DNA of 64,000 bases from Antennarius striatus (GCF_040054535.1 NC_090792.1:77501-141500), one strand, 5' to 3'. Positions 10,873 through 23,666 are shown, numbered from the stretch's first letter. Translations and numbers: made by a program. The notes: generated from the letters alone by a model not told the origin.

Positions 10873-11238
10873 GGGGCGGCACGGTGGCACAGTGGTTAGC
10901 GCTGCCGCCTCACAACACTGTGGACCCGGGTTCGAGTCCCGCTCTGTGCGGAGTTTGCATGCTCTCCCCGTGTGTGCGTGGGTTCTCTCCGGGTTCTCCG
11001 GCTTCCTCCCACCTCCAAAAGCATGCGCTTCAGGTTGATTGGCCGGTCCCAAATTGACCGTAGGAGTGAGTGTGTGTGTGTGTGTGAATGATTGTTTGTT
11101 TCTGTGTGGCTCCGCGGTGCACTGGCGTCGTGCTCGGAGTGTCCCCCGCCTCAGGCCCTGAGACTGCCGGGATAGGCGCCGGCTCCCCCGCGACCTGCGT
11201 TTGCGGATTAAGCGGGTTAGAAGATGAATGAATGAATG
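10873..11238 (+). repeat. tRNA-derived SINE (family A), complete copy
   Basis: It begins GGGGCGGCACGGTGG. The pol III A box TGGCACAGTGG and B box GGTTCGAGTCC are intact. The 3' end is a (GAAT)n run. It is flanked by the 11-bp direct repeat TTTATATTTTA (10862-10872 and 11239-11249), so it inserted into the 3' region of the Rex1-like LINE. Confidence 0.9.
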
Positions 11239-11475
11239 TTTATATTTTAATACTGTAATATTTTTTAAATTTTATACTGTTTATATTTTAATTTTATACT
11301 GTTTATATTTTAGTTATAGTTTAGTATACAAGTCCTGTTAGTGCTGCATGTGTCTGTCTGTTAGTGTATTGTAGGTCTTGTGGTATGTCCTGTGATGTCA
11401 GTGTTTCTTTTTGTCCTGGTGTTTATCCAGTATTATTCGTTTTGTAATGCCTGAACAGTGGATGTATACAATTTC

Positions 11476-11638
<163 letters not shown>

Positions 11639-11783
11639 TAGCCTAGCCAGCATTTTGTATGCACAAACCAAGATTTGACAGTGACATCGGTCTTCAAGAC
11701 TAGCACTTTAAGAATTAGTTGAAATCTTCTCCTGTCAGTAGTGGTCCAGAGCAATATCATATTGGAAAGCATCATATTGAAGC

Positions 11784-12509
11784 AGTGACGTGCGGTGAGG
11801 TTCATGGCTGGTGAGGCACCGACATCATCATGATCACTTGATCAGAATTACAAATATATGAACCTACAGTGTAGCTTATTCACCATTTAAGTAGCAACAG
11901 TGAGTGGGTTATGTTAAAGTCTCATTGCAGAATTATTTACACATACAAACTGTAACACACAAATAAGCATATTTGATTAAAAAAACATAATGTTGTTACC
12001 TATCTGTTAATATATCAGGTTTACTAGTAAATGAAGTCCATGTGCCGCTCCCTCTGAACATATGCGTCAATAACTTGTTTGTAGAAATTGTCCGTATCTT
12101 CCTTCAGTCTGTAATATTTAATCCTCCATTTGAATAGAGGAGTGGAAAAAAAATAATTGCAGCACTTGACTTAATGAAAATCGTAGCCTGCATTCACTTA
12201 TTCTTTGGCTGAGGAGTCCCAAGACGAATCCCTGGGATCACCAGCGCCCCCTATCCATGAGGCGGGTTATTTTTGTGCTTCACCTAGTGCCTTTGCCCAG
12301 TGGTTTCAGGACCGCTCGACTCAAGAAAGACGTTACACACATGCATTATATACATAAATGACGGCTAAATGACGGAAATTTAGTTCATAGAACAAACGTG
12401 TTTGAACATTTTAATAGTGACATATAGAGAGATACCATTAAGGTCTCACTGTATAGCTACCAGCACAGCTATCTGAGCTGGCTGGTGACTCACCGCAGGT
12501 CTCTGCTCC
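11784..12509. mobile_element. Putative non-autonomous DNA transposon
   Basis: The left end GCAGTGACGTGCGGTGAGG has an imperfect inverted partner at about 12,484-12,509 (reverse complement GCAGAGACCTGCGGTGAG). No open frame is seen inside. A related left-end sequence occurs at about 60,719. Boundaries and class are tentative. Confidence 0.4.
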
Positions 12510-12555
12510 GTAATGCAGTGGTAAATGTGAAAATTCAGCGATTTTGAGTAAATGA

Positions 12556-12840
12556 GTAGGATGGTAGATAGGAAGGTAGGTAGGTAGGTAGGTAGGTAGG
12601 TAGGTAGGTAGGTAAGATGGTAGGTAGGTAGGATGGCAGGTAGGTACATGGGTAGGTAGAGATAGGTAGGCAGGTAGGTAGGTAGGTAAGCAGGTAGGTA
12701 GGTAGGTAGGTAGGTAGGTAGGTAGGTAGGTAGGTACGTATATACGTAGTTAGGTACGTAGGTAGGTAGGTAGGTAGGTAGGTAGGTAGGTAGGTAGGTA
12801 GGTAGGTATTTAGTTAGAATGGCTGGTAGGTAGGTAGGGT
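12556..12840 (+). repeat. (TAGG)n microsatellite, interrupted
   Basis: TAGG/GTAG tetranucleotide repeats with several point interruptions across about 280 bp. Confidence 0.95.
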
Positions 12841-13039
12841 TTTAGATAATCCTTTCAGGAATAATCTCGGTTCATAGGTTTGTTCTTTTTTTTTCTTTGT
12901 TAATTCTTTTACACTGAAACAGTCTGTTTGTTTTCTAAATGACCATGAGGTTACTTGGAAAATACACACAAATAAAACATATTAATTTGATCAGTATTCA
13001 AAGTTAACTTCAAAGTTGACATGTGGACTGACACACTGC

Positions 13040-13316
13040 AAATAGAGTGACTCTCATTCACATAATGACCTGCAGGGGGAATGAGAGCCTGAAACACAGT
13101 GCTTCATGTAAATCAACAGGTTTCCAGAAAGTCAGCTGATACAAGGAACCAATAAATGGTCTTCTCACATAGACATTTTTTCATTGGTCATTTTGTAAAG
13201 GGGTGGACTCCGATAACTTCTAACTGTAACTATAAAGAGACTCTCTCACAGCTGAACAGCTCACAGCAACCTACAAGGTCTTCTGTTCTTATCTGGTTCA
13301 ATCTTAAGACTTCAGG
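13040..13316 (+). promoter_or_regulatory. IRG-2 promoter block and leader exon
   Basis: It contains TTTCCAGAAAG (13130), CAGCTGA, CCAAT, an inverted ATTGG and a TATAAAGA box at 13231. The leader exon, about 13,258-13,316, ends at a GTGAGT donor (13317). The leader intron ends at 13,965 with TTTTCAG before GATCAAC and the ATG at 13973. The upstream 13,010-13,120 part is also present in the inverted orphan copies near 16,400 and 18,350. Confidence 0.7.
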
Positions 13317-13972
13317 GTGAGTAGCTTCCTGCAACTTTTTTATCTCAGTGAACCATGAGGCAAGGTTTTTATCACTGTCCACAAATATGAACAAATAATT
13401 AAACTTGTAATTTCAATGTGTGTGAACTGGAGTCACCATCCACTGTGGAATAATGGTTCAGATTTTTCTGTGATGTTTGAAATCCATGCTCAACATAAAT
13501 TTGTTGTATCTAAAAGCTTCCTGCATCTTTGTGTTCCCTGGTCTTTATAGAACCAGGTACAAACATTTCATTACTTTTAAAGATATAGTGCACATGTCAA
13601 AGTATTTTCTTTGTTTGCACATTTGTTTATGAAACTTTTTTATCAATAGATTGTAAAAAGATGGTTTAGATGGTAGCTGGGGTTTGACCTCAAATAAACC
13701 CTCATTCTGCAAGGTTTAACATTCACCCATTAATACTTTGAGCGTTCAATGTTTCTATGTACAACTGCTAGGGTGGGAAATGATTGGTGGTCACATTGAT
13801 AAACGGCCATTGTCTAACTTAGAATTACTTGAATTATTTTTTTTAATAATATCTTAATATTTATATATTAATGGGTTTCATGACAATAAAGTGTTGCAGG
13901 ATAAAGTTTGCTAAAATTTCCTGAACACAATAGAAACTTTTGAACTTGTTTGCTCCAGTTTTCAGGATCAAC

Positions 13973-15545
13973 ATGAGTAACCCAGTGGATAAAAAATCAG
14001 CTGAAGAAATTAAAAAAGCTCTGCAAAATAATAATCAAGCTGCAGCTATTGCTAAGGTCAAGGAGTGTCTGGAAAAGGCAAAAAACACTCCACTAAATAT
14101 CGCCATCACTGGAGAGTCTGGCTCTGGGAAATCCTCCTTCGTTAATGGATTCAGAGGCATTGATGACTCGGATGACAATGCTGCCCCCACTGGTTGTGTA
14201 GAAACAACCACACAGGTCACTCAATACCCCCACCCAAGCTACCCCAACGTCACTCTGTGGGACCTTCCTGGTGTTGGTACCATGAAGTTTCAAGCTAGTC
14301 AGTATCTTCAGTATGTTGGATTTCAAAAGTATGACTTCTTCATCATCATCTCAGAAACACGCTTTAGAGAAAATGATGTAATGCTCGCTAAGGAGATTCA
14401 GAGGCTGGGAAAGAAGTTCTACTTCATCCGCTCAAAGATTGACAATGATCTACAGGCTATGAAAAGAAGTAAGAAGAATGTCAATGAAGAAGGTATTCTG
14501 GCACAGATCAGGGAAAACTGCATTGGAGGTTTGTGATCGTTTACAGTAATTATGAAATTAAATAATTAAAATCATGATTGTTAACAAATCAGTGTTTACG
14601 TCAGAGTTAGGTGTGATATCCACATCTATAAGAGGAGAGCAGAGAGACGGAATCAAAGTGCTGCACTAATAGACTCAGAGACCTCATAGTTATCAATACA
14701 GGAACACTCAGGCTGCCAGCAGATACCAGCACAAACTTCTAGTGCTGAACAACAGCAGAGGCTATCTATCAACTAAACATCATATTTGTCTTTTTCTAAA
14801 TGCAGTGAATGTTTTTAATTCTTAATGTTTTAATGTTTACAGATTTAATTTTTTTAAAGCTGTAATAATTTAATATATTTTTACAATCATGTCATTTTGT
14901 ACCACAGGTCTTCGTAATGCAGGAGTGTCATCTCCGAAAGTCTTCCTGGTGTCCAGGTTTGATCTTCACCTGTACGACTTCCCCCTCTTACAGCAGACTT
15001 TAGAGAAAGAGCTTCCTGATCACAAAAGAGATGTTCTGTTGTTTGCCATGCCCAATATCAGCCTGGAGGTCATCAACAAGAAGAAAAAAGTGTTCCAGGA
15101 CCAAATTTCAACTTATGCTTTTATATCTGCAGGTGGTGCAGTTATACCATTACCTGGTGCATCCGTAGCTCTCGATCTCACCATGTTGGTTATGGTCACC
15201 ATTCAATACATTACTGGGTTTGGTTTGGATGAAGGGTCACTAAAGAGACTCTCTACAAGCTGTGGTGTGCCACTGTCTGATCTGAAGTCTGTCCTCACTT
15301 CACCACTGGCTTTAAAAAAGATCACCCCCGATCTAATTACAAAGATGTTACTTGGATGTACGAGCACAGCAGCAATGTTGGCTGCAGAGGAAGGCTTAAG
15401 ATTTATTCCACTTATTGGAACGGCAGTGGCTGCTACTCTGTCCTATAAAGTCACTGAAAAGGCTCTGCAGACATTCCTTGACATGATTGCTGACGATGCA
15501 CAGAGGGTGTTCAGAAAGGCCCTGGGTTTGACTACCTCAGTGTGA
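13973..15545 (+). CDS. IRG-2: immunity-related GTPase
   Basis: Exons 13973-14528 and 14908-15545 join in phase 1 to give 397 residues. The motifs GESGSGKSS, DLPG and SKID are intact at the same positions as in IRG-1. The second exon keeps the hydrophobic VIPLPGASVALDL and FIPLIGTAVAATL stretches and ends in GLTTSV. The start is fixed by the conserved GATCAAC-ATG context; the ATG further upstream lies in the leader intron. It differs from IRG-4 at only a few residues, for example TQY versus AKY after the VETTTQV segment. A polyadenylation signal AATAAA lies at 16,044, in sequence shared with IRG-4. Role as for the family: an interferon-type GTPase acting at membranes. Predicted functional. Confidence 0.92.
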
Positions 15546-16161
15546 TTTTCCAAGTCAATATCGGTGGCCTTATGACACATTTAAAGGTTAATTTGATTAT
15601 TACAGAATTATGGTTCTCATTCTTGTTTTTGTATTGGAAAGTACATATAATTCTTAAAACTTAAAATTTTCCCAAAAACTTCTATCACACTTTCATGTCG
15701 CAAGTATTGTACATGTCATGGAATAAAACAAGATGCATAGTATCTGGTTTTATGTATCGTAAAGAACATTACAACAATTATTTTTGACTATTTTAATATA
15801 CTCTGCTTAGCTTGGTAAACCTGCTGTATATCAGAAGTCTTCTTTTTGATGGAAATTGAAACCTTTGATATGATTTATTTGGACTTTTTTGATTTCTTTT
15901 ATTTTTATTTCATGAAATGGGTGTGTGGGTTATTTTATATCATAATAACCCACACCATGATTGATGCTTACTGCTGCTTTGTGCTTACACAAATTAAATC
16001 ACAGAATTTTTCAAATTGGAAACAAATATGTCACTTTATTACTAATAAAGATTCTGATACTCAAATTAATTATGTTCAGATTTCCTTTGTCATCAAGTAA
16101 TATGTCATAATCATAACTATAACATGAATTTTACTTAAGCGGACACAAATCCATTATTTAT

Positions 16162-16225
16162 GATAATTCTCTCTCTCTCTCTCTCGCTCTCTCTCTCTCT
16201 CTTTCTCTCTCTTTCTTTCTCTTTC
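16162..16225 (+). repeat. (CT)n tract
   Basis: A CT dinucleotide tract with CTTT interruptions. A longer version abuts the second orphan promoter copy at 17,991-18,168. Confidence 0.9.
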
Positions 16226-16239
16226 TATTGTTCTCAGTT

Positions 16240-16460
16240 GGAACCCCTCAATAGTGAAAAGTTATCAAATGACCAATGAAAGACTGTCTCTGTGAGAGGA
16301 CCCCTCATTGGTTGCTTGTATCAGCTGACTTTCTGGAAACCTGTTGATTTCCATGAAGCACTGTGTTTCAGGCTCTCATTCCCCCTGCAGGTCATTTGGT
16401 GAATGAGAGTTACTCTATTTATTGTGGGTCAGTCCATCTGTCAACAAGTTAACTTTGAAT
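16240..16460 (-). promoter_or_regulatory. Inverted orphan copy 1 of the IRG promoter block
   Basis: The reverse complement matches 13,010-13,195 upstream of IRG-2, including TTTCCAGAAAG, CAGCTGAT and both CCAAT boxes. The part that would hold TATA and the leader exon is missing and a (GA)n run takes its place. It points leftward into the 3' flank of IRG-2. No IRG coding sequence follows it. Confidence 0.75.
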
Positions 16461-16671
16461 ACTGACCAAATTAATATGTTTTATTAATGTGTTTTTTGAA
16501 AGTAACCTAATGGTCATTTAAAGAATGATCCAATGGTTTAATTCGAAATGAATTATATTAATGCTAAAGAGCAATAAGGAACAACAATGAAATATATTAT
16601 AGCCAACTAACCAACATATAAAAACCTATGAATTATGATACATACATATAATACATACATGACAAGATTGA

Positions 16672-16755
16672 CAAGTATCAAGGGTTGATAACAGGGTTGG
16701 AACAGATGTGGGAGGTAAAGGTTAGTGTGGTCTCCATAGTAGTGGCAGCACTCGG
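16672..16755 (+). repeat. R4/Rex6-like LINE fragment
   Basis: The segment around GGAACAGATGTGGGAGG and GTGTGGTCTCCATAGTAG aligns with the C-terminal coding part of the R4-like LINEs at 50,172 and 54,520-54,600. It directly precedes the minisatellite. Confidence 0.65.
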
Positions 16756-16793
16756 GGCAAGTGGTGAGACTAACAATGATGGACAGATTGAAG

Positions 16794-17507
16794 ACAGTGG
16801 TGAGGACAGTCCTGATGGATTAGAGACAGTGGTGAGGACAGTCATGATAGATTAGAGACAGTGGTGAGGACAGTCATGATGGATTAGAGACAGTGGTGAG
16901 GACAGCCATGATGGATTAGAGACAGTGGTGAGGACAGTCATGATGGATTAGAGACAGTGGTGAGGACAGTCATGATAGATTAGAGACAGTGGTGAGGACA
17001 GTCATGATGGATTAGAGACAGTGGTGAGGACAGCCATGATGGATTAGAGACAGTGGTGAGGACAGTCATGATGGATTAGAGACAGTGGTGAGGACAGACA
17101 TGATGGATTAGAGACAGTGGTGAGGACAGACATGATGGATTAGAGACAGTGGTGAGGACAGTCATGATGGATTAGAGACAGTGGTGAGGACAGTCATGAT
17201 AGATTAGAGACAGTGGTGAGGACAGTCATGATGGATTAGAGACAGTGGTGAGGACAGTCATGATGGATTAGAGACAGTGGTGAGGACAGCCATGATGGAT
17301 TAGAGACAGTGGTGAGGACAGTCATGATGGATTAGAGACAGTGGTGAGGACAGTCATGATAGATTAGAGACAGTGGTGAGGACAGTCATGATGGATTAGA
17401 GACAGTGGTGAGGACAGCCATGATGGATTAGAGACAGTGGTGAGGACAGTCATGATGGATTAGAGACAGTGGTGAGGACAGTCATGATGGATTAGAGACA
17501 GTGGTGC
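16794..17507 (+). repeat. 32-bp minisatellite, about 22 units
   Basis: The unit is GATGGATTAGAGACAGTGG followed by TGAGGACAGTCAT, with few variants (CCAT, AGACAT, ATAGATT). The last unit runs directly into RTE-like coding sequence. The unit itself aligns with the RTE region that encodes RPAMLFGLETVSL. Confidence 0.9.
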
Positions 17508-17780
17508 TGAACAGAAGACAGGAAGTGGAGCTGGAGGAAATGAAGATGTTGAGGTTCTCTAGGAGCGACCAGGTTGGATCAGACATGAGTTCCTCAGAGG
17601 AACAGACAAGGAGAGATGTTCTGAAGACTCTGATGGTTTGGACCCGTCCAGAGGAGAGATGGTGAGGATGTTGGTGACAGGATGATGAGGATGGAGTTAT
17701 CAGGCAAGAGGGCAAGAGGAAGACCAAAGAAGGTGGAGGAAGACATGACGGCAGCTAGTGTTAAAGGTGAGGATGCAGAT
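17508..17780 (+). pseudogene. Decayed RTE-type LINE fragment
   Basis: It resembles the RTE copies over the segment encoding ELEVAEMKMLRFSLG through the GRRPRGRPKRRF block, but with many differences and indels. It is older than the other RTE copies in the window. Confidence 0.65.
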
Positions 17781-17829
17781 GAGTCCCTCATCTGTGTTTC
17801 TCTTTTTTTTTTCTTGTTATGGATTTTTA

Positions 17830-17968
17830 GGGTTTTTCCTCACCATGTCTGAGGGTCCTCGAGTAGAAGGTGTTAGTCTGTACTGATTGTAAAGCCATCA
17901 GAGGTAAATTAGCATTGTCTCTTTTGTAATACAAATAAATTTCCATTGATTGATTGATTTACCAAATC
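17830..17968 (+). repeat. LINE/SINE 3' tail with (GATT)n end
   Basis: The stretch GATTGTAAAGCCATCAGAGG, followed by AATACAAATAAAT and a TGATTGATTGATT run, is typical of a dispersed fish retroelement tail. The family is not assigned. Confidence 0.5.
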
Positions 17969-17989
17969 TTCTCTTGGCATTGAAATTTA

Positions 17990-18168
<179 letters not shown>

Positions 18169-18171
18169 CTA

Positions 18172-18413
18172 TTGTTCTCAGTTGGAACCCCTCTATAGTG
18201 AAAAGTTATCAAATGACCAATGAAAGACTGTCTCTGTGAGAGGACCCCTCATTGGTTGCTTGTATCAGCTGACTTTCTGGAAACCTGTTGATTTCAATGA
18301 AGCACTGTGTTTCAGGCCCTCATTCCCCCTGCAGGTCATTTGGTGAATGAGAGTTACTCTATTTATTGTGGGTCAGTCCATCTGTCAACAAGTTAACTTT
18401 GAATACTGACCAC
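18172..18413 (-). promoter_or_regulatory. Inverted orphan copy 2 of the IRG promoter block
   Basis: Near-identical to 16,228-16,470, including the adjoining CT tract. The RTE insertion at 18,414 ends the similarity. Like copy 1, it lacks TATA and leader exon and faces left. Confidence 0.75.
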
Positions 18414-19737
18414 AGTCAGGGAGATGCAGCGTAAGGTGAAGGTAGAGGTAGCAAAGGCCAAACAAGAAGCTTATGATGACTTGTATGCTAGGTTGGACAG
18501 TAAGGAGGGAGAGACTGATCTATACAGGTTGGCAAGACAGAGAGACAGAGATGGGAAGGACGTGCAGCAGGTTAGGGTGATTAAGGATAGGGATGGAAGT
18601 CTATTGACAGGTGCCAGTAGTGTGATGGGAAGATGGAAAGAGTACTTTGAAGAGTTGATGAACGTGGAAAATGAGAGAGAACAGAGACTAGAAGAGGTGA
18701 CTGTTGTGGACCAGGAAGTAGTAAAGATTAGTCAGGATGAAGTGAGGAGGGCACTGAAGAGGATGAAGAGTGGAAAGGCAGTCGGTCCTGATGATATACC
18801 TGTAGAGGTTTGGAAGTGTCTAGGAGAGGTGGCAGTAGAGTTTCTGACTGGGTTGTTCAACAGGATCTTAGATAGTGAGAAGATGCCTGAAGAATGGAGG
18901 AGAAGTGTGCTGGTGCCCATTTTTAAGGGAGATGTGCAGAGTTGTGGAAATTACAGAGGAATAAAGCTGATGGGCCATACAATGAAGTTATGGGAAAGAG
19001 TAGTGGAAGCTAGACTAAGGGTAGAAGTGAACGTTTGTGAGCAGCAGTATGGTTTCATGCTAAAAAAGAGTACTACAGATGCAGTATTTGCTTTGAGGAT
19101 GTTGATAGAGAAGTACAGAGAAGGCCAGAGGGAGCTGCATTGTGTTTTTGTAGATCTGGAGAAAGCTGATGACAGGGTGCCCAGAGAGGAACTGTGGTAT
19201 TGTATGAGGAAGTCTGGAGTGGCAGAGAAGTATGTTAGAGCGGTGCAGGACATGTATGAGGACTGTAAGACAGTGGTGAGGTGTGCTGTAGGTGTGACAG
19301 AGGAGTTCAAGGTGGAGGTGGGACTGCATCAGGGATCAGCTCTGAGCCCCTTCTTGTTGCTATGGTGATGGACAGGCTGACAGACCAGGTTAGACAGGAA
19401 TCTCCATGGACTATGATGTATGTATATATGATGAGTACATCAGAGGGACAGCACATGCTAGAGGTTCTGGAGATAAAGTCAGAGAGGCCAGACTGAGATG
19501 GTTTGGACATGTCCAGAGGAGAGATAGTGAATATATTGGTAGAAGGATGCTGAGTTTTGAACTGCCAGGCAGGAGGCCTACAGGAAGACCAACGAGGAGG
19601 TTTATGGATGTAATGAGGGAAGACATGAAGGTAGTTGGTGTGAGAGAAGAGGATTCAAAGGACAGGGCTAGATGGAGGAAATTGATTCGCTGTGGCGACC
19701 CCTGAAGGGAAAAGCCGAAAGGAAAAGAAGAAGAAGA
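18414..19737 (+). mobile_element. RTE-clade LINE, 5'-truncated and internally deleted
   Basis: The sequence runs from the region between endonuclease and RT to the usual 3' end GGAAAAGAAGAAGAAGA. The frame 18,424-19,368 shows [19 protein letters not shown] and [12 protein letters not shown]. It then shifts, and the segment between SPWTMM and EYIRGTAHARG is missing, which removes the FADD catalytic box. The C-terminal part resumes at about 19,434-19,705. Confidence 0.85.
18424..19368 (+). pseudogene. RTE reverse transcriptase N-terminal part, broken
   Basis: A 314-codon frame with the RT fingers and palm start, including [15 protein letters not shown]. Compared with the copy at 5413-6495 the Y of KAYDRV is D here. 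Loss of the FADD box downstream makes it inactive. Confidence 0.75.
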
Positions 19738-19744
19738 CACTATT

Positions 19745-20299
19745 GGCAAAATATAATTTGTCATGAATGGTGTGAGTTTATAACAGCGTTGTCCTAGAGG
19801 TTCAAGACTTCAGCGTGTCCTTCCAACAATATTTAATCACTAACAAATGGGGAACAATTTCTTCAGCACAACCTACAACAAAAGTATTGTGAATTTCCAT
19901 TTAACAATGGGAATGACCACAAAACACATCTGCTTACACAAACATAGTCAGCACAACATTTAGCTCTTGTCTATCAAATAATTTTCTGAACACAAAAGTA
20001 CAGCACAAGCACAACACATATATAACTATAACTGATACATGTGAGGTTGAGTCATGCTGCTGGTGAGCTCATCTCAAGGACAGTCCAACCCAAACACTAT
20101 AAAGATGACGGTAAATGAAAATTTGGGGCTTTTCTCCAGAGGTTTGTTTCTGCATCTGTTGAAGAGCCCAGCGCTGTATCCTCGCCAACTTGTAAACTGC
20201 TAAACTTTGTCAGTAAAGCTTGTTTGGACTACAATTTGTCTCATCATTGAAGATACACCTCTCAACCGAGTTAAAGAACCAAAGAGCAAAACCCTAACA
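19745..20299 (+). other. Possible solo LTR or other promoter-bearing repeat
   Basis: Single-copy within the window. It has a TATAAAGATGAC-like box near 20,099, a CAGTAAAGCTTG signal near 20,211 and an end GCAAAACCCTAACA, an LTR-like order. No second copy or target duplication was found, so this is a weak call. Confidence 0.25.
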
Positions 20300-20323
20300 A
20301 CCTTAGGGTTGTTAGGGTTTTGC
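20286..20323. repeat. Perfect 17-bp inverted repeat, 4-nt loop
   Basis: GCAAAACCCTAACAACC, loop TTAG, then its exact reverse complement. It may be abutting ends of two element copies. Confidence 0.9.
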
Positions 20324-20429
20324 CCAGAAAGCCTACACTCCAAGGGCTGGTTGTTAACTCTACTATGATAAAACAGGTCCGTATATGTAAATCAATATTA
20401 AATATATTTTAAAAATATTAGAAATATGG

Positions 20430-20890
<461 letters not shown>

Positions 20891-21265
20891 CGTGAAGGTA
20901 TTTTCAAGAGTTTAACATATCTGTTATTGCTGAGTTGAAAAACCTCCGTGTTAATTCAAACCTTATCCTGTATTTTGAAATGCCAAGAAGGTAAAAACTT
21001 CCACCTGGAGAACATTTCCAGGTGAGTCCTTCTCTCCCCTCTTGAATTGTAGAAAATCGAAATCGTTTTTATTACATCCAGAGAAGACTACCATGATGCT
21101 CTTCTGTTTGACATATCCTATCACTAAACTAAAAATCTGCACCTGGTTTTTTGTCCCCAAAGTACGTGGAACACGTCTCAATACCCTTCAATACGCTCTA
21201 CAGCATGTAATTCACATTGTCACCAGCAGATGGTAGGAAATCCAGAACACAGCCTCGAATGAAAA

Positions 21266-21468
21266 TCACAAGTTTTCTAGAAAGTCAGCTGACACAAGCA
21301 ACCAATGAGGTGTCTTCTCATAGAGAACTATTTCTATTGGTCACTATGTGAAACAACTGAAGGCTCTTCAACTTACATATGAGTATTAATTGTTTTTCTT
21401 GCAGCTGAACAACTCACAGCTACTGGCAGGGTCTTCTGCTCTTTCCTGGTTCAGCTTAAGACTTCAGG
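21266..21468 (+). promoter_or_regulatory. IRG-3 promoter block and leader exon
   Basis: It holds a GAAAGTCAGCTGA core, CCAAT (about 21,302) and inverted ATTGG. The STAT-like half site is altered (TTTTCTAGAAAG, which contains TTCTAGAA). The leader exon ends at 21,468 before a GTGAGT donor. The leader intron (to 22,229) is lengthened by a (TA)n tract and a SINE tail. Confidence 0.65.
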
Positions 21469-21659
21469 GTGAGTAACTTCCTGCAACCCGAGGGAAGATT
21501 TTATATCACTGTTTATAACAAGAAAAATGAGAAAGAAAATAAAACTGTGACTGTAATCTTACTGTCTGTAAATGAAAGTCACCATCTTCTGTGGAATAGT
21601 TCAGCTTCTGCTGTAATGATTAACCAGGGGACAGACATTTACTGTTATTTTACAGAGAA

Positions 21660-21865
<206 letters not shown>

Positions 21866-22236
21866 ACAGAGTATGTATATACAGTGTGTATATACAGTGT
21901 GTGTATATATATATATAGGTTTTTGGTGGCTTTGATTCTTCAAGATCAACAGCAGTTTGAAAACAATTGGTTCAGGCTTTTGTCAGTATTTAATTTTAAA
22001 TAACACCTTATCCTGTTTTGTTTAGCACATTTTATGGTTTTTATTTTAGCCATAATCTGAATAGTCTATGTATGACTGATGTAATTGAATGTCCCTGTAA
22101 ATCACTCATTACCTCTTTTAAAAACACATCATTATATCTATCCATATTTAAGTATGCTTTATGACAATAGTCATATGCTAACATTTCCTAAAACTCATTA
22201 ACTTTAAACTTCTTTGCTCCAGTTTTCAGGATCAAA

Positions 22237-23666
22237 ATGAGTAATCCTATGGATGAAACATCAGCTGAGGATATTAAAGCAGCTCTGCAAAATAGTAATC
22301 AAGCCTTAGCTATTGCTAAGGTCAAGGGGTGTCTGGAAAAGGCAAAAAACACTCCACTAAATATCGCCATCACTGGAGAGTCTGGCTCTGGGAAATCCTC
22401 CTTTGTTAATGGATTCAGAGGCATTGATGACTGGGAGGAAAATGCTGCCCCTGTTGGTTGTGTAGAAACAACCACACAGGTCACTTAATACCCCCACCCA
22501 AGCTACCCCAACGTCACTCTATGGGACCTGCCTGGTGTTGGTACCATGAAGTTTGCAGCTTGTCAGTATCTTCAGCATGTTGGATTTCAAAAATATGACT
22601 TGTTCATCATCATCTCAGAAACATACTTCAGAGAAAATGATGTAATGCTAGCTGAGGAAATCCAGAGGCTGGGAAAGAAGTTCTACTTTGTCCGCTCAAA
22701 GATTGACAATGATCTACAGGCTATGAAAAGAAGTAAGAAGGGTTTAAGTGAAGAAGAGACTCTGGCACAGATCAGGAGAAACTGCATTGAAGGTTTGTGA
22801 CATTGTTACAGTGAACAGCAATAATGAGATCCAATAGTTACACATAACATAACTGAAATGTATCTAGGTGGCAGATGTTTGTTTTGTAGAACAGTGTAGT
22901 GAATGATATCCCTGTAACATAAACTAAGAGTAACAGAAGATAACTATTGCATTTTTAAAAAAAATATGAAATATTTCAAAGCTGTAATAATTTCCTGTAT
23001 TTCACTATCGTGTCATTTTGTACCACAGGTCTTCAAAATGAAGATTCCACACCTGCCAAAGTCTTCCTGGTGTCCAGGTTTGATCTCCACCTGTACGACT
23101 TCCCTCTCTTACAACAGACTTTAGAGGAAGATCTTCCTGATCAAAAAAGATATGCTCTGCTGTTCGCCATGCCCAATATCAGCCTGGAGGTCATCAACAA
23201 GAAGAAAAAGGTCTTCCAGGATGAAATTTCAACTTATGCTTTTATATCTGCATGTGGTGCAGTTATTCCATTACCCGGTGCATCTGTGACTCTTGACCTA
23301 ACCTTGTTGGTTATGATTACTGGATTGTACAAGGCTGGGTTTGGTCTTGATGAAAGGTCACTGGATAGACTTGCTAACAGCTACGATGTGCCACTGTCTG
23401 ATCTGAAGTCTGTTCTCACTTCACCACTGGCTTCACAAAACATCACCCCTGATCTCATCTCAGAGCTACTGTTTCAGTGTGTAGACACAGCTGCATTACC
23501 TGCAGTAGAGGAGGGCTTTGCTTTTATTCCAGTAATTGGAACAGCAGTGGCAGCAACCCCTTCCTACAATGTCACTGAAAAGGCTCTGCAGACATTCCTT
23601 GACATGCTTGCTGACGATGCACAGAGGGTGTTTAACAAAACCCTAGGATTAAACATGTCTTTTTGA
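22237..23666 (+). pseudogene. IRG-3: immunity-related GTPase with one premature stop
   Basis: Exons 22237-22792 and 23029-23666 have the same phase-1 junction as the other copies and would give 397 residues. Codon 84 (22,486-22,488) is TAA where IRG-2 has CAA (Gln) and IRG-1 and IRG-4 have AAA (Lys). The stop falls between the P-loop (GESGSGKSS) and G3 (DLPG), so the product would lose most of the G domain. Downstream the frame is fully open, and the DLPG and SKID motifs and splice sites are kept. This is either a young pseudogene, a polymorphic null allele or a base error in the assembly. It is more divergent from IRG-2 and IRG-4 than they are from each other, for example ACGAVIPLPGASVTLDLTLL in exon 2. 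Confidence 0.88.

Noticed and set aside
16794-17507. Possible CRISPR-like array of regular repeats
   Set aside because: Units are contiguous without unique spacers and the DNA is from a vertebrate. It is a minisatellite. The same applies to 57,571-58,724.
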